Source: Pectinatus sottacetonis (GTDB taxonomy: Bacteria; Bacillota; Negativicutes; Selenomonadales; Selenomonadaceae). Taken from it: DNA of 64,000 nucleotides. The position numbers and the translations under genes are program-made. Location: positions 716,501 to 780,500 of the forward strand of contig NZ_WIQK01000001.1 of the NCBI RefSeq assembly GCF_015732155.1, written 5' to 3'. Within the stretch, counting starts at the first letter, position 1, and every line of letters begins with the position of its first letter. Below the pieces are notes generated by a model. That model did no database searches and was not told where the DNA came from. It worked only from the letters and a program-made list of their open reading frames with translations. Of the stretch, positions 26,051 through 35,469 are shown piece after piece.

Positions 26051-26650
26051 TTAAAAGAGTATATTAAATATTTGTGACAAAATGCCTTGTCTTTGCTTAG
26101 CATTAAGTGGTCCCTTGCCATCAAATTTCAGCGTAGCATCTGCCACCAAATAAGATGGAACTGTATTATCATATGCAACATCATCCGGTCTTACTACTCC
26201 ACGCAAAGTTATTTTATGTTCATCTTTATTCTGCCATATGGACTGTGTTCCTTGTACAATCATATTACCATTGGGTTGAATATCAACAACAGTAACTGTT
26301 ATTTTACCACTTACCGTATTAGTATCCTTTGCTGAGCCGTTTGCCTTAAAACTATCAGATTGACCGGCACTTGCCTGCGCTAAAAAACTAAATATTCCAA
26401 CTCCGCCATTAAGCGAATTACTAGCCGTTTTTCCATTACTGGTGGATTTTGTAGCACTTGAAGAAGAAGATTCACTTATAATAACTGTCAATATATCTCC
26501 TATATTTCGTGCCTTTCTATCTGCAAATAAATTCATTGAAGAATTAGTCTGTGATTCAGACCATAAAGATTGGGCATGAACAAAAGACTGCTGATAAAAA
26601 AAAGCACTGCATAAAAGGAATATTATAATTACAACTTTTCTTAAATTCAT
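26051..26650 (-). CDS. flgH: Flagellar L-ring protein FlgH, apparently without a lipobox
   Basis: 199 residues from ATG at 26650, five bases after AGGTGG; a GTG three codons earlier overlaps that site. The signal peptide ends SFVHA before QSLW, a type I site. FlgH signatures are SMNLFADRKARNIGDILTVII, a Ser/Thr-rich stretch, and GNMIVQGTQSIWQNKDEH plus LRGVVRPDDV. Proteobacterial FlgH is a lipoprotein with an N-terminal Cys, but the only Cys here (FLLCSAF) lies inside the signal helix without a lipobox. The L-ring forms the outer-membrane bushing, so its anchoring must differ. Confidence 0.95.
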   Translation of the reverse strand: MNLRKVVIIIFLLCSAFFYQQSFVHAQSLWSESQTNSSMNLFADRKARNIGDILTVIISESSSSSATKSTSNGKTASNSLNGGVGIFSFLAQASAGQSDSFKANGSAKDTNTVSGKITVTVVDIQPNGNMIVQGTQSIWQNKDEHKITLRGVVRPDDVAYDNTVPSYLVADATLKFDGKGPLNAKQRQGILSQIFNILF

Positions 26651-26672
26651 TTTTACCACCTGTAATCAATTC

Positions 26673-27656
26673 TTAATCACTTATTTCAACGTTAACAGTT
26701 TGTGCATCAACTACCTTACCACTTATAATCTTTCCTGTTGATAAATTTTTCACCCGGATATATTCACCCTTACTGCCATCCATAAGGGCTATGCCACTAG
26801 CCTTAACAAAAAGGCCCTTTGTTTTTACAATAATCTTGACAGGTGCCCCGCGTTTTATTATATCCGGCATTACCAATAATCTTGCCTTTAGTATATCACC
26901 TGGTCTAAGCGGATATCTAGACATCTTACCAGTTACGTCACTTATTTTAGTCAAATAATCAGTGTTTATAGCACCTATTTCTTTTTTTTCTATATGCAAA
27001 TCAGCTGCAGTCAATATTTCATTAGCACGTAATGGCTTAGAGGCAACTACTACATTATCATATAAATGCATCTGCAAACGACACAATGCCTTATCAACAG
27101 TCTGCCCTTTTACTTGCAGATAAACATATACAACAGTAGGAACAGCATACTTTACACCATAGGGGATTTCTGCCTTAAGTGTTAACTGCCCCGGTGGAAT
27201 AACCATATCCGAAGGTGCAGTCAGAATTTCAGCTGTCCATTGACGTGTTTCTCCAGTTTGCAAAATAACCCGTTTCATTTCTGCTTTTGCTGCTGCGATT
27301 ATTTTATCAGCAGAAACTGTCTGCGATGCACGTGTCACCTCCACGCTTTGTGGCATACTCCAGCTTATATTACTGCTGTCGACACCTGATGATTGTATCT
27401 GCAATCTTAAAACATATGCTGTAAGTATCTTTTCACCACCAGGTTTTCCTATAAAACCAAGTTTCATATTTACAAGATCCTGATATCGCTGCGGATCTTC
27501 ACAGCTAATATCTGCAATAGACCCCAGTAGTATGTCTTTTCCCCATATTAGTCCTTTGCTATGAATAACAACCTGCGCAGGTGCTGAAGCGGCCAAGGTC
27601 TGTGTACAAAATAGGCTAAGTAAAGCAAAAGTAACAATGATAATCTTTCTTATCAT
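26673..27656 (-). CDS. flgA: Flagellar P-ring assembly chaperone FlgA
   Basis: About 327 residues; of two ATGs, 27656 is eight bases from GGGAAG and is preferred to 27662, though the site is weak. Signal peptide (ending QTLAA), a strand-rich N-terminal domain, then the SAF domain (about 205-270: KPLRANEILTAADLHIEKKEI, YPLRPGDILKARLL) and a C-terminal segment with VKIIVKTKGLFVKASGIALMDG. FlgA helps FlgI polymerise into the P ring. It is longer than E. coli FlgA (about 219) because of the added N-terminal part. Confidence 0.92.
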   Translation of the reverse strand: MIRKIIIVTFALLSLFCTQTLAASAPAQVVIHSKGLIWGKDILLGSIADISCEDPQRYQDLVNMKLGFIGKPGGEKILTAYVLRLQIQSSGVDSSNISWSMPQSVEVTRASQTVSADKIIAAAKAEMKRVILQTGETRQWTAEILTAPSDMVIPPGQLTLKAEIPYGVKYAVPTVVYVYLQVKGQTVDKALCRLQMHLYDNVVVASKPLRANEILTAADLHIEKKEIGAINTDYLTKISDVTGKMSRYPLRPGDILKARLLVMPDIIKRGAPVKIIVKTKGLFVKASGIALMDGSKGEYIRVKNLSTGKIISGKVVDAQTVNVEISD

Positions 27657-27671
27657 TTCCATAACTTCCCA

Positions 27672-28466
27672 TTACCGTTTAAGATTATTAGCAATTTCCA
27701 GCATCGCATCAGAAGTCGTTATTGCCTTTGAATTAGATTCATAAGCTCTCTGAGCCACTATCATATTCACCATTTCATCAGCTACTTGTACATTAGACAT
27801 TTCCAAATATCCTTGGGTTATAGTTCCAGCCCCGTCTTCCCCCGGTGTACTTTCAATAGGATCGCCTGAGGCATTAGTCTGATAAAATATATTTTTCCCC
27901 TGTGCTGACAATCCTGCTGGATTGACAAAACGAACCACTGTTATCTGTCCTACTTCTTCAGGTGTATCTGCCCCTGCAGGAGTTGCCGATACTGTTCCGT
28001 CTGAACCGATAGTTATTGTATCTGATGGTGCATCTTCCGGAATAGTAATTTCAGGTTCCAACGGATACCCATCTGAAGTTACCAAACGCCGTGTTTCATC
28101 TAGTTTAAATGAACCATCACGGGTATAGCCAATTGTTCCATCCGGCATTGTAACCTGAAAAAAACCATCCCCATCAATCATCATATCAGTTTTATTATCA
28201 GTAGATTGATAACTGCCTTGTGTAAAAATTCTATTTGTAGCTGATAACTTAGCACCATGCCCAGCCTGCATAGCCGATGGATAAATAGTATTCGGGCCGC
28301 TTGTAGCACCCGGTTGACGTAGTGTCTGATACATTAAATCCTGAAATTCTGCACGTTGTTTTTTATAACCGGTAGTATTCACATTAGCTAAATTATTAGA
28401 AATGACATCCATATTTTGCTGCTGCGTAGTCATCCCTGTCGCCGCAGTCCAAAGTGCTCTCATCAT
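27672..28466 (-). CDS. flgG: Flagellar distal rod protein FlgG
   Basis: 264 residues with the rod/hook N-terminal motif [35 protein letters not shown], central [12 protein letters not shown], and C-terminal [29 protein letters not shown]. The N- and C-terminal helices form the coiled coil of the rod, and the motif [10 protein letters not shown] distinguishes rod/hook family members. ATG lies about ten bases after AAGGAG. Second of the two tandem rod genes after mbl, equivalent to the flhO-flhP pair of B. subtilis. Confidence 0.95.
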   Translation of the reverse strand: MMRALWTAATGMTTQQQNMDVISNNLANVNTTGYKKQRAEFQDLMYQTLRQPGATSGPNTIYPSAMQAGHGAKLSATNRIFTQGSYQSTDNKTDMMIDGDGFFQVTMPDGTIGYTRDGSFKLDETRRLVTSDGYPLEPEITIPEDAPSDTITIGSDGTVSATPAGADTPEEVGQITVVRFVNPAGLSAQGKNIFYQTNASGDPIESTPGEDGAGTITQGYLEMSNVQVADEMVNMIVAQRAYESNSKAITTSDAMLEIANNLKR

Positions 28467-28558
28467 AACACTAAAACTCCTTCCAAATATACATTATATA
28501 AATAAAACTGTAATATAATCTCAAGTTTGACATTAACTAAAAACTACTTTTTAAAACA

Positions 28559-29395
28559 TTATACTCTACCCACATCATTAACAGCCTTATCTAATAAGGA
28601 GTCCTGTGTCGTCAAAGCCTTCGAGTCTGCTTCATAAGTACGATAATTATTAATCAGTTTAACCATCTCTCGTGCAACATTAACATTAGATTTTTCTAAC
28701 CATCCCTGCTGTATCGAACCAGTTGCAGTTTGTGGATTAGCACCTTTTTGCGGCCGATATAAATTATCGCCTTCCTTTAATAATGCACCCCGATCAGAAA
28801 AACCTGCTAATTCAATTTTCCCTAAGGAATTACCATTTGCCGTAATAGTTCCATCTGCTCCAATAGCAATATTATCAGTATTAGCCGGCAGGTTTATTGC
28901 CCCGCCTGACGTATTTAAAACAGCCTGATTATTTGCCGTCACTAACTGCCCCGCAGCTGAACGATAAAAATTTCCATCACGCGTATAACGTACTCCCTGC
29001 GGTGTATTAATAGCAAAATATCCCTGTCCAGTAATCGCCAAATCCAGTTTATTTCCCGTATTTTCCATAGGTCCCTGGTCACGAATAACTGCTATTTCAG
29101 CAATCTTAGCCCCGCGTCCTAAAGATCCAATAACAGCTTCACCGCTGCCAGTATCTGCAACAGTTCCTTTTAAAAGGTAATTTCTCGCTGTATCAATATT
29201 TTGCAAATCAAATATATTGCCTTTTTGTGTGCTATCATTAATTCGATGTAATAATACCGACTGAAATTCCTCACTGATAGTTTCATCTTTTTTATAACCA
29301 TTAGTATTAACATTAGCTAAATTGTTAGCAATAGTATTAGTGCGTATTTGCTCTGTAATCATTCCTACAGCCGCAGTATACAGGCCACGCAGCAT
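28559..29395 (-). CDS. flgF: Flagellar proximal rod / basal-body protein FlgF
   Basis: 278 residues from ATG at 29395, which follows TAGGAG by eight bases. N-terminal [35 protein letters not shown], central LDLAITGQGYFAINTPQGVRYTRDG, and C-terminal LEKSNVNVAREMVKLINNYRTYEADSKAL identify a rod protein. The paralogue next door is FlgG; naming the first gene FlgF follows the usual Firmicute arrangement and is less certain than the family. Located between mbl and flgG. Confidence 0.9.
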   Translation of the reverse strand: MLRGLYTAAVGMITEQIRTNTIANNLANVNTNGYKKDETISEEFQSVLLHRINDSTQKGNIFDLQNIDTARNYLLKGTVADTGSGEAVIGSLGRGAKIAEIAVIRDQGPMENTGNKLDLAITGQGYFAINTPQGVRYTRDGNFYRSAAGQLVTANNQAVLNTSGGAINLPANTDNIAIGADGTITANGNSLGKIELAGFSDRGALLKEGDNLYRPQKGANPQTATGSIQQGWLEKSNVNVAREMVKLINNYRTYEADSKALTTQDSLLDKAVNDVGRV

Positions 29396-29520
29396 ATTTA
29401 TCACTCCTAAAAAAAATACAGACTATTATTATGCAATAATACATATATTCTATAAAAAAAGATACATACCTTTTATAAATTCATAAAAAATTATTTTATG
29501 TTCTGCTTAAGCAAAATAGA

Positions 29521-30534
29521 TTATCTTCTATGCTTTGCCCGAATTGTCAATTTATCCAGACATTCCAGTGCTTTTCCTGTGCCTAATGCCACACATGACA
29601 AAGGATCTTCTGCTAAATATGTAGGAATTGCCGTTTCCTTTTGGATAAGCTTATCCAGTCCATGCAACATAGCCCCTCCACCTGTCATAATTATTCCATG
29701 ATCCATAATATCAGCAGCTAATTCTGGTGGTGTATCTTCTAATGTTTTCTTTACACAGCGTACTATTGCAATAACCGACTTATTTAAAGCCGCTGCGATT
29801 TCATCAGATGTAAGTTTAATCGTTTTTGGCAGTCCACTCAGCAAATCTCTGCCGCGAAAATCCATTTCAACACTACGAGCTCCTTTTATTGCTGTGCCCA
29901 CATTCATCTTTATATCTTCTGCTGTGCGTTCACCGATCATTATATTATGGTTAGCTTTTATATGCTTTATTATCGCTTCGTCAAATTTATCACCTGCTAC
30001 CCGCAGAGATTCACTGACTACTATTCCTCCCAAACTTATAACAGCAACATCTGTTGTTCCTCCACCAATATCAATAACCATCGTTCCCTGAGGTTCCGAA
30101 ACATCAATGCCAACTCCCAATGCTGCCGCCATAGGTTCTTCAATCAAATAAGATGAAGCTGCTCCAGCCTGCCTTGCTGCCTGCTGTACTGCCCTCTTTT
30201 CAACTGTTGTCACCTTTGATGGAACACAGATCATAATACGTGGTTTACTAATCAAACTGTGTCCAATGACTTTTTCAATAAAATATTGAATCATTTTTTC
30301 CGTTATATCATAGTCAGCAATGACTCCATCACGCAGCGGTCTTATTGCTACTATATTGCCAGGAGTACGTCCAATCATTTTTCTTGCCGCTTCACCTATT
30401 TCCAAAATACGATTAGTATCTCTGTCCACAGCAACAACCGATGGTTCACGTAAAACAATGCCTTTTCCCTTTACATATATCAAAACATTGGCCGTGCCCA
30501 AATCTATACCAATATCCTTAGACATTCCAAACAT
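29521..30534 (-). CDS. mbl: MreB/Mbl rod-shape-determining actin homologue
   Basis: 337-residue bacterial actin. Phosphate and nucleotide-binding motifs are [31 protein letters not shown] and [13 protein letters not shown]. It polymerises under the inner membrane and guides elongation of the cell wall, giving rod shape. Gene order mbl-flgF-flgG copies the B. subtilis mbl-flhO-flhP order, so I use mbl rather than mreB. A strong promoter lies at 30572-30600 and a TACACGTGTA palindrome near the expected transcript start. ATG follows AGGGGG. Confidence 0.93.
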   Translation of the reverse strand: MFGMSKDIGIDLGTANVLIYVKGKGIVLREPSVVAVDRDTNRILEIGEAARKMIGRTPGNIVAIRPLRDGVIADYDITEKMIQYFIEKVIGHSLISKPRIMICVPSKVTTVEKRAVQQAARQAGAASSYLIEEPMAAALGVGIDVSEPQGTMVIDIGGGTTDVAVISLGGIVVSESLRVAGDKFDEAIIKHIKANHNIMIGERTAEDIKMNVGTAIKGARSVEMDFRGRDLLSGLPKTIKLTSDEIAAALNKSVIAIVRCVKKTLEDTPPELAADIMDHGIIMTGGGAMLHGLDKLIQKETAIPTYLAEDPLSCVALGTGKALECLDKLTIRAKHRR

Positions 30535-30559
30535 TAATATTCCCCCTAAAACTAAAGAC

Positions 30560-30600
30560 TACACGTGTATAACTATATAATATTCCCTCCATATTATCAA
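30560..30600 (-). promoter_or_regulatory. mbl-flg operon promoter with start-site palindrome
   Basis: Minus-strand TTGATA (30595-30600) and TATAGT (30572-30577) with a 17-base spacer form a good housekeeping-type promoter. The perfect 10-base palindrome TACACGTGTA (30560-30569) lies at the predicted transcription start and could be an operator. About 25 bases separate it from the mbl ATG. Confidence 0.6.
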
Positions 30601-30710
30601 TATATATTTAGCATCTTTATGTAATATTTCTTTCTCACTAAAACTTTATATTATTATTATACATTTAACAAATTTCCCATCTGCACTCAACAAATAAATA
30701 TCAATAAAAT

Positions 30711-30755
30711 AAAATACGAAACTTCTCATATTTTACAAGAAAAATTTCGTATTTT
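30711..30755 (-). terminator. Terminator after the degenerate GGDEF gene
   Basis: 11-bp stem (AAAATACGAAA arm, 30711-30721 with 30745-30755) just past the stop codon at 30761; the minus-strand RNA continues ATTTTATT. The loop is 23 bases and partly self-pairing. Confidence 0.6.
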
Positions 30756-30760
30756 AAACT

Positions 30761-31639
30761 TTATTCGTCACTATCGTTTTTTTTACTTTTTTTAATTTTT
30801 TCAGCTGCCATTTTTATTAGATCTTCATAACAGGAACCATCTGTCGGATATACTGCTTCACCTAAATAGTAATCAGCTTCTGGAATACATACTGATTTAT
30901 TAGACAATTTTAATATTTTTTCAATATCATTTATTTTATTTTTTACCATAATGTCATTTTTAATATTTTTCATAAATATTAAAAATATTTTATTGCCTGC
31001 ATAAGCTTGCAAATCTTCTGACCTGAATGCGCTTTTTATTTTTTGTCCAAAACTATTTAAAGCATATTCACTCAATACATGTTTTCTTTCATCTTCACTA
31101 TTATCTGAAGGCGGAATACAACAAAACTGTATCATAATAACTGCATGAATAAAATGTCTGCCACTTTTACTCAAATAATTGTCTACAGCTTTTTTCATTC
31201 CCTGTACATTAAGCAATCCCGTTATAGGATCCTGGTCCGAACGAAAATGTATATGTTCTTCTATCATATTATAAGGAGGATTCACCTTCCAAATAACACC
31301 AATGGTTCGCATTATATGCTTATTATCATCAAAAAAGGGCTTACTAGCTATTTCATACCAAGAAAATTTTCCCGATGGCCTATGTGAAATATCAAGTAAA
31401 ATCGGTCCTGATTCTGTGGAATGGCCTGCATAAATCGACAAAAGCACTGCTAAAAAATCTGGATGCACTACTATTTTCTGTACTCTACACATTTTTTTAC
31501 GATAATCTTCAATCGTACGTTCATTTCCATCATTGTCTGTCAACATCATAATATCATTTACAATATCATAATCATAAATTAATGCCGCTAATCGTTTAGT
31601 TAATAATTCTAGTAATATGGAACATTCGTCATTTGTCAT
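30761..31639 (-). CDS. PAS-like and degenerate GGDEF domain protein
   Basis: 292 residues. The N-terminal half looks PAS-like (FSWYEIASKPFFDDNKHIMRTIGVIWKVN), followed by DPITGLLNVQGMKKAVDNYL, the normal opening of a GGDEF domain. At the active-site position the sequence is YAGNKIFLIFM, so the GG(D/E)EF loop is lost and diguanylate cyclase activity is not expected. Such degenerate domains can serve as cyclic-di-GMP or protein-binding modules. ATG follows TAGGAGGAG. Ends in its own terminator. Function inferred from the family only. Confidence 0.75.
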   Translation of the reverse strand: MTNDECSILLELLTKRLAALIYDYDIVNDIMMLTDNDGNERTIEDYRKKMCRVQKIVVHPDFLAVLLSIYAGHSTESGPILLDISHRPSGKFSWYEIASKPFFDDNKHIMRTIGVIWKVNPPYNMIEEHIHFRSDQDPITGLLNVQGMKKAVDNYLSKSGRHFIHAVIMIQFCCIPPSDNSEDERKHVLSEYALNSFGQKIKSAFRSEDLQAYAGNKIFLIFMKNIKNDIMVKNKINDIEKILKLSNKSVCIPEADYYLGEAVYPTDGSCYEDLIKMAAEKIKKSKKNDSDE

Positions 31640-31847
31640 TTCAATCTCCTCCTAAATTAAGATTATTTTACAATTACATTCGTTAATCCCTATAGATAAT
31701 ATATATAATTTTTCTTAATATTTTGTTAATATAAAATATTATAAGACTATATCAATAGTTCATAATTCATTAAACTCAGGAGTAATATAAAAGTAGTGCC
31801 AAACTCTATACAACAACTATCCTGTTGAGAATCCAGCACCATTAATA

Positions 31848-32375
31848 TTATGCTTTTTTAGAAGAAAAATATTCTCTGGCAAGAATTCCTAAAATTACCA
31901 GATTTTCATAAACACCATCCGTTAAAATAGTCTCACGGATAAGCCCCTCACGCACCAGTCCTTCTGATTCATATACATGAAGTGCTCTTGTATTATAATC
32001 CTTACAGTCAAGCCAAGCTCTATGAAATTTCAAATCATCAAAAGCCCATGATTTGAGCATCTGCAAAGTTTCATGTCCATATCCTTTACCCTTTACATCT
32101 AGAATAATACGTGTAAATTCTATTTCCTTTGCTGGATTATCCAATCCAGCAATCATCAGGAAACCTACTTTTTCATGGGTATCAATTGTTTCTATTATTA
32201 TATGGATGGCATCTTTAGTATTAAGTGTCTGCATATGGACATCACGTGTATACGGAATAACATATTTAGCGTTTTCCGGTTTGTATTCGACTTCCATTAT
32301 ATAATCCATATCAGATACACCAGCCTGGCGAAAATAAAGACGGTTACCCTTTTTTATTATTTTTTTTTCTTCCAT
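31848..32375 (-). CDS. GNAT-family N-acetyltransferase
   Basis: 175 residues with the RimJ/RimL-like GNAT arrangement: acetyl-CoA loop region DVKGKGYGHETLQMLKSWAF (about 95-112) and C-terminal HRAWLDCKDYNTRALHVYESEGLVREG (about 118-146). Transfers acetyl to an amine, substrate unknown; could be a ribosomal-protein, amino-acid or antibiotic acetyltransferase. ATG is about six bases after GGAAGTGG. It stands alone, 208 bases from the GGDEF-like gene start and divergent from the mscS gene. Confidence 0.85.
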   Translation of the reverse strand: MEEKKIIKKGNRLYFRQAGVSDMDYIMEVEYKPENAKYVIPYTRDVHMQTLNTKDAIHIIIETIDTHEKVGFLMIAGLDNPAKEIEFTRIILDVKGKGYGHETLQMLKSWAFDDLKFHRAWLDCKDYNTRALHVYESEGLVREGLIRETILTDGVYENLVILGILAREYFSSKKA

Positions 32376-32586
32376 TATTCCACTTCCAACCTTATTTATG
32401 TTAAATTCATCTATATTATTGCTATCAATTTATAGTATATAGTATAATACAATGTAATATTAAAGTAAATTATAATTAAGGAAAGTAACTACGTTATCAA
32501 TATAAATAATAGCTATCTAGCATCTTCTCATGAATCAAGTTGCTATATGTATATTGGCAGACAGTTTCTTTTTAGCAGGAGGAATT

Positions 32587-33633
32587 ATGTTTTCAACCGG
32601 ACTCTGGACTGACTGGCATTACTGGCTGCAATTATTAATCGTTCCTTTTTTTATTCAGGCAGCTGCCTTTATCATAGGGAAATTATTAAATAAATTTATC
32701 AACAAAAAAATCCATAATCATATAGAAAAAAATTCTCTGTCATATGTTTTCGCCAACGCTGTGCAGGGACTGCCAGTAGCATGGTGTTCTGGCATTGGAC
32801 TGTATTGGACTATAGATTCGTTAAAGCTGACAAATTCAACAATAACAACCCTGTTATCCTCTATTCTCTATGCCGTAATTGTATTTTCATTAACACGCGT
32901 TATTGCCCGTACTATATCCGGCATGTTGGAACTTCGCATCAAACGCGGTGAAGAAAATACTCAGGCAACTTCATTATTAACTAATATAATTTCATTTATT
33001 ATTTATTCTACTGGATTTATTATTATCTTACAGTATTTAGGTATTTCTGTTACCCCACTACTTACCGCACTAGGTGTTGGTGGCATGGCAGTTGCTTTAG
33101 GATTACAAGACACACTGACTAATATTTTTTCAGGACTATATATCGTCCTGTCAAAACAATTGCAAATATACGACTTTGTAAAATTAAGTAATGGCGATGT
33201 TGGACAAGTCGTTGATATAACCTGGCGTTTCACTAAAATCCAAGCTCCAGCTAATAACATCATAATTGTGCCAAATAAAGATATAGCATCAGGAACTATA
33301 ACTAACTATAATATGCCTAAGCAGGAAATATCAATTTATGTCACTGTAGGTGTAAGCTATGACAGTGACCTTGACAAGGTTGAATCAGTAACTATAGATG
33401 TTGCTCGTCAGGTACTGCAGCAGGTTGAGCATAAAATTGACTTTGAACCAATAGTAAGATTTTTTGAATTTGCTGACTCCAGCATTAATTTCCGCATAAT
33501 AATGAAATCTAATACCTTTCTAAATCAATATGTAATCAAGCATGAATTTATAAAAGCATTAACGAAACGATACCGCCAGGAAAATATAGATATTCCGTTT
33601 CCTATCCGTACTATCATAAGCAACAATAAATAA
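32587..33633 (+). CDS. mscS: MscS-family mechanosensitive ion channel
   Basis: 348 residues from the ATG at 32587, directly after AGGAGGAATT; the frame opens at 32530 but that ATG has no ribosome site. Four or so transmembrane segments precede the pore helix and MscS domain: ALGVGGMAVALGLQDTLTNIFSGLYIVLSKQLQIYDFVKL is the family core (about residues 155-195), then the beta domain VGQVVDITWRFTKIQ and NNIIIVPNKDI. Opens under membrane tension to release solutes during osmotic downshock. Single gene; followed by a long noncoding stretch. Confidence 0.93.
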   Translation: MFSTGLWTDWHYWLQLLIVPFFIQAAAFIIGKLLNKFINKKIHNHIEKNSLSYVFANAVQGLPVAWCSGIGLYWTIDSLKLTNSTITTLLSSILYAVIVFSLTRVIARTISGMLELRIKRGEENTQATSLLTNIISFIIYSTGFIIILQYLGISVTPLLTALGVGGMAVALGLQDTLTNIFSGLYIVLSKQLQIYDFVKLSNGDVGQVVDITWRFTKIQAPANNIIIVPNKDIASGTITNYNMPKQEISIYVTVGVSYDSDLDKVESVTIDVARQVLQQVEHKIDFEPIVRFFEFADSSINFRIIMKSNTFLNQYVIKHEFIKALTKRYRQENIDIPFPIRTIISNNK

Positions 33634-34003
33634 TCGTATGCAATTTAATCAGCTTCTTTTCTACACAGGTTAACTTATATCATTAACAAATAAATACAGC
33701 AGGATAGTTATGATATAAAATCTTTCTTTTTTTCTAATTCTTTCTTAATATATAGATATACAATACAAGGGCATTTTTATTTTCTCTTGTCTTTTATAGG
33801 TGACTACAGTTTTTAATTACTTCTTTTCATTTTTGCTTGAAAAACAAAAAATAACTGCGTAAAATAATAAATAGCAGCTAATCTTATATAAAAATCATTG
33901 CTGGATTTAACTTTTTAATTTTAAAAATGAATTTCTTGTTATAACTATTATTATATGTTATATTTATTTTAGTTTATACTATTTTCATGAAAGGTTGGAA
34001 TAT
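33634..34003. other. Noncoding region before the ATP synthase operon
   Basis: 370 bases without a gene. A 9-bp stem (33675-33683 with 33710-33718, TTATATCAT arm) followed by T-rich sequence may end the mscS transcript. TTGTTA (33936-33941) and TATATT (33959-33964) with a 17-base spacer form a candidate promoter about 40 bases upstream of atpI. Confidence 0.45.
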
Positions 34004-34384
34004 ATGCAAAGTTTTGCGGCTCAACGTGGTCGCTCTATCATCATAGTGATAATATTACTAGCTTTGTTAATTTCTATAAGTTTGTTATTACATGGTAAAA
34101 TATATTTAATTTCAGCTCTCTTATGCGGCTATATAACAGCTGCTTATTATTTTTTTATGCTTGCAACGCGTATAAAAAAATTGATTTTATTATCTGGATC
34201 TGTTAGAAAACCCCACCGCCAGACAGGAATATTATTGCGTATTTTATTTATGTTGCTACTTCTACTTATTATGATAAATTTATCTAAAGAAATTTTTATA
34301 TTTTTTATTGCAGGTTTTTCCCTTATGTATATCGTAATATTTATTAATCTCATAATTTTTTCTTATCACAAAAAGAATTATTAA
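34004..34384 (+). CDS. atpI: ATP synthase subunit I (AtpI-like)
   Basis: 126 residues from ATG at 34004, nine bases after GAAAGG; a TTG three codons earlier overlaps that site. Four hydrophobic segments (about 10-27, 32-50, 75-92, 95-117) with a short basic loop KKLILLSGSVRKPHRQ between the second and third. The family assists c-ring assembly of the F-type ATP synthase and is poorly conserved; the assignment rests mainly on topology and on being first in an otherwise standard atp operon. Confidence 0.75.
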   Translation: MQSFAAQRGRSIIIVIILLALLISISLLLHGKIYLISALLCGYITAAYYFFMLATRIKKLILLSGSVRKPHRQTGILLRILFMLLLLLIMINLSKEIFIFFIAGFSLMYIVIFINLIIFSYHKKNY

Positions 34385-34441
34385 TTTAGTTATAGTTCTC
34401 TTAGGAGATTGCTATAAAAATCCAGTATAGGGAGTGATTTT

Positions 34442-35116
34442 ATGCCTGAAAGTGCAGCTCATGGGTTCATGTTATTTGGTTTATATTGTGACATGAAAAC
34501 TTTGGAAATGACATGGATGGTCATGGCGGCCATTATTATCATTTCTATAATTGCTACACACAATTTGAGATTAGTGCCTGTTGGATTGCAAAATATATTT
34601 GAAATGATTATAACCGGTCTTAATAGTCAAATCGATGTGACGCTCGGTAAACGCGGGTCATTATTTGCACCATTTCTAATCTCATTATTTTTATTTTTAT
34701 TAATTTCTAATTGGTGGGGCCTCATCCCAGGAATGGCATCACCGACCAATACCCTGAACACTAATCTAGGATTAGCTCTTTTAGTGGTAATTATGATCCA
34801 TGTATTAGGCCTTTACTATAAAGGGCCAAAATACATAAAACATTTTTTTGAACCATTTGCTCCATTTGTCATAATAAAATTGGTTGAAGAAATAGCTAAA
34901 CCTATTACACTGTCCTTTCGTCTGTTTGGCAATATTTTGGCTGGTGAACTTTTGATACATATTCTTCCTAAATTATTGCCAAACATCATCGCTGAACTAA
35001 TTCCAGGTGTTGTTTGGCTTGCATTCAGCCTTTTTGTCGGTGCCGTACAGGCTTTTGTTTTTACAATGCTTTCCACCGCATATCTGGCTGACGGAGTTAA
35101 GGACGAAAAAGAATAA
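34442..35116 (+). CDS. atpB: F1Fo ATP synthase subunit a
   Basis: 224-residue membrane stator subunit carrying the proton half-channels. Helices and the family segment LSFRLFGNILAGELL (about 160-174) with the essential Arg, plus the C-terminal helix VWLAFSLFVGAVQAFVFTMLSTAYL. ATG follows AGGGAG. In atpIBEFHAGDC order. No unusual features seen. Confidence 0.96.
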   Translation: MPESAAHGFMLFGLYCDMKTLEMTWMVMAAIIIISIIATHNLRLVPVGLQNIFEMIITGLNSQIDVTLGKRGSLFAPFLISLFLFLLISNWWGLIPGMASPTNTLNTNLGLALLVVIMIHVLGLYYKGPKYIKHFFEPFAPFVIIKLVEEIAKPITLSFRLFGNILAGELLIHILPKLLPNIIAELIPGVVWLAFSLFVGAVQAFVFTMLSTAYLADGVKDEKE

Positions 35117-35178
35117 ATATGCTCATATGTCTTTTAAAGACATAATTATAATTTTACATCTTTAAGGAGGATTTTTTA

Positions 35179-35427
35179 ATGGAAAATACAATTGCAACAG
35201 CAGGAGCTTTACTCGGAGTCGGTATTATGCTCGGCTTAGCAGCCTTTGGTGCTGCTATTGGTGATGGTCTTGTCACAGGAAGAATGATTGAAGGGATCTC
35301 CCGCCAGCCGGAGGCAAAAAATACTTTGTTTGTTAATACACTGATTTCCGTAGGTTTGATTGAAGCTATGCCTATCATTGCATTGGTTGTTGCGTTTATT
35401 ATTTTAATGGCTATAAAGGTTCTCTGA
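35179..35427 (+). CDS. atpE: F1Fo ATP synthase subunit c
   Basis: 82-residue hairpin that forms the rotor ring. The polar loop is RQPEAKN and the ion-binding carboxylate is in GLIEAMPII (Glu63). The Na+-binding signature of Ilyobacter/Propionigenium c subunits (Gln in helix 1, Ser/Thr after the Glu and Tyr one turn on) is absent: helix 1 has AIGDGL and the Glu is followed by Ala, so proton coupling is more likely. ATG follows AAGGAGG. Confidence 0.96.
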   Translation: MENTIATAGALLGVGIMLGLAAFGAAIGDGLVTGRMIEGISRQPEAKNTLFVNTLISVGLIEAMPIIALVVAFIILMAIKVL

Positions 35428-35469
35428 TTCGAACTAAATAAAGTTTATAGTAAAAGGGGGACAGATAAA

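Noticed and set aside
31790-31840. Possible terminator after the GNAT gene
   Set aside because: The stem (AGTGCC...GGCAC-like arms with inner CTC/GAG) has several mismatches and the U-run is short; too weak to call.
35179-35427. Sodium-specific ATP synthase c ring
   Set aside because: The Gln, Ser/Thr and Tyr ligands of Na+ rings are missing; the Glu is followed by Ala and helix 1 has Asp.
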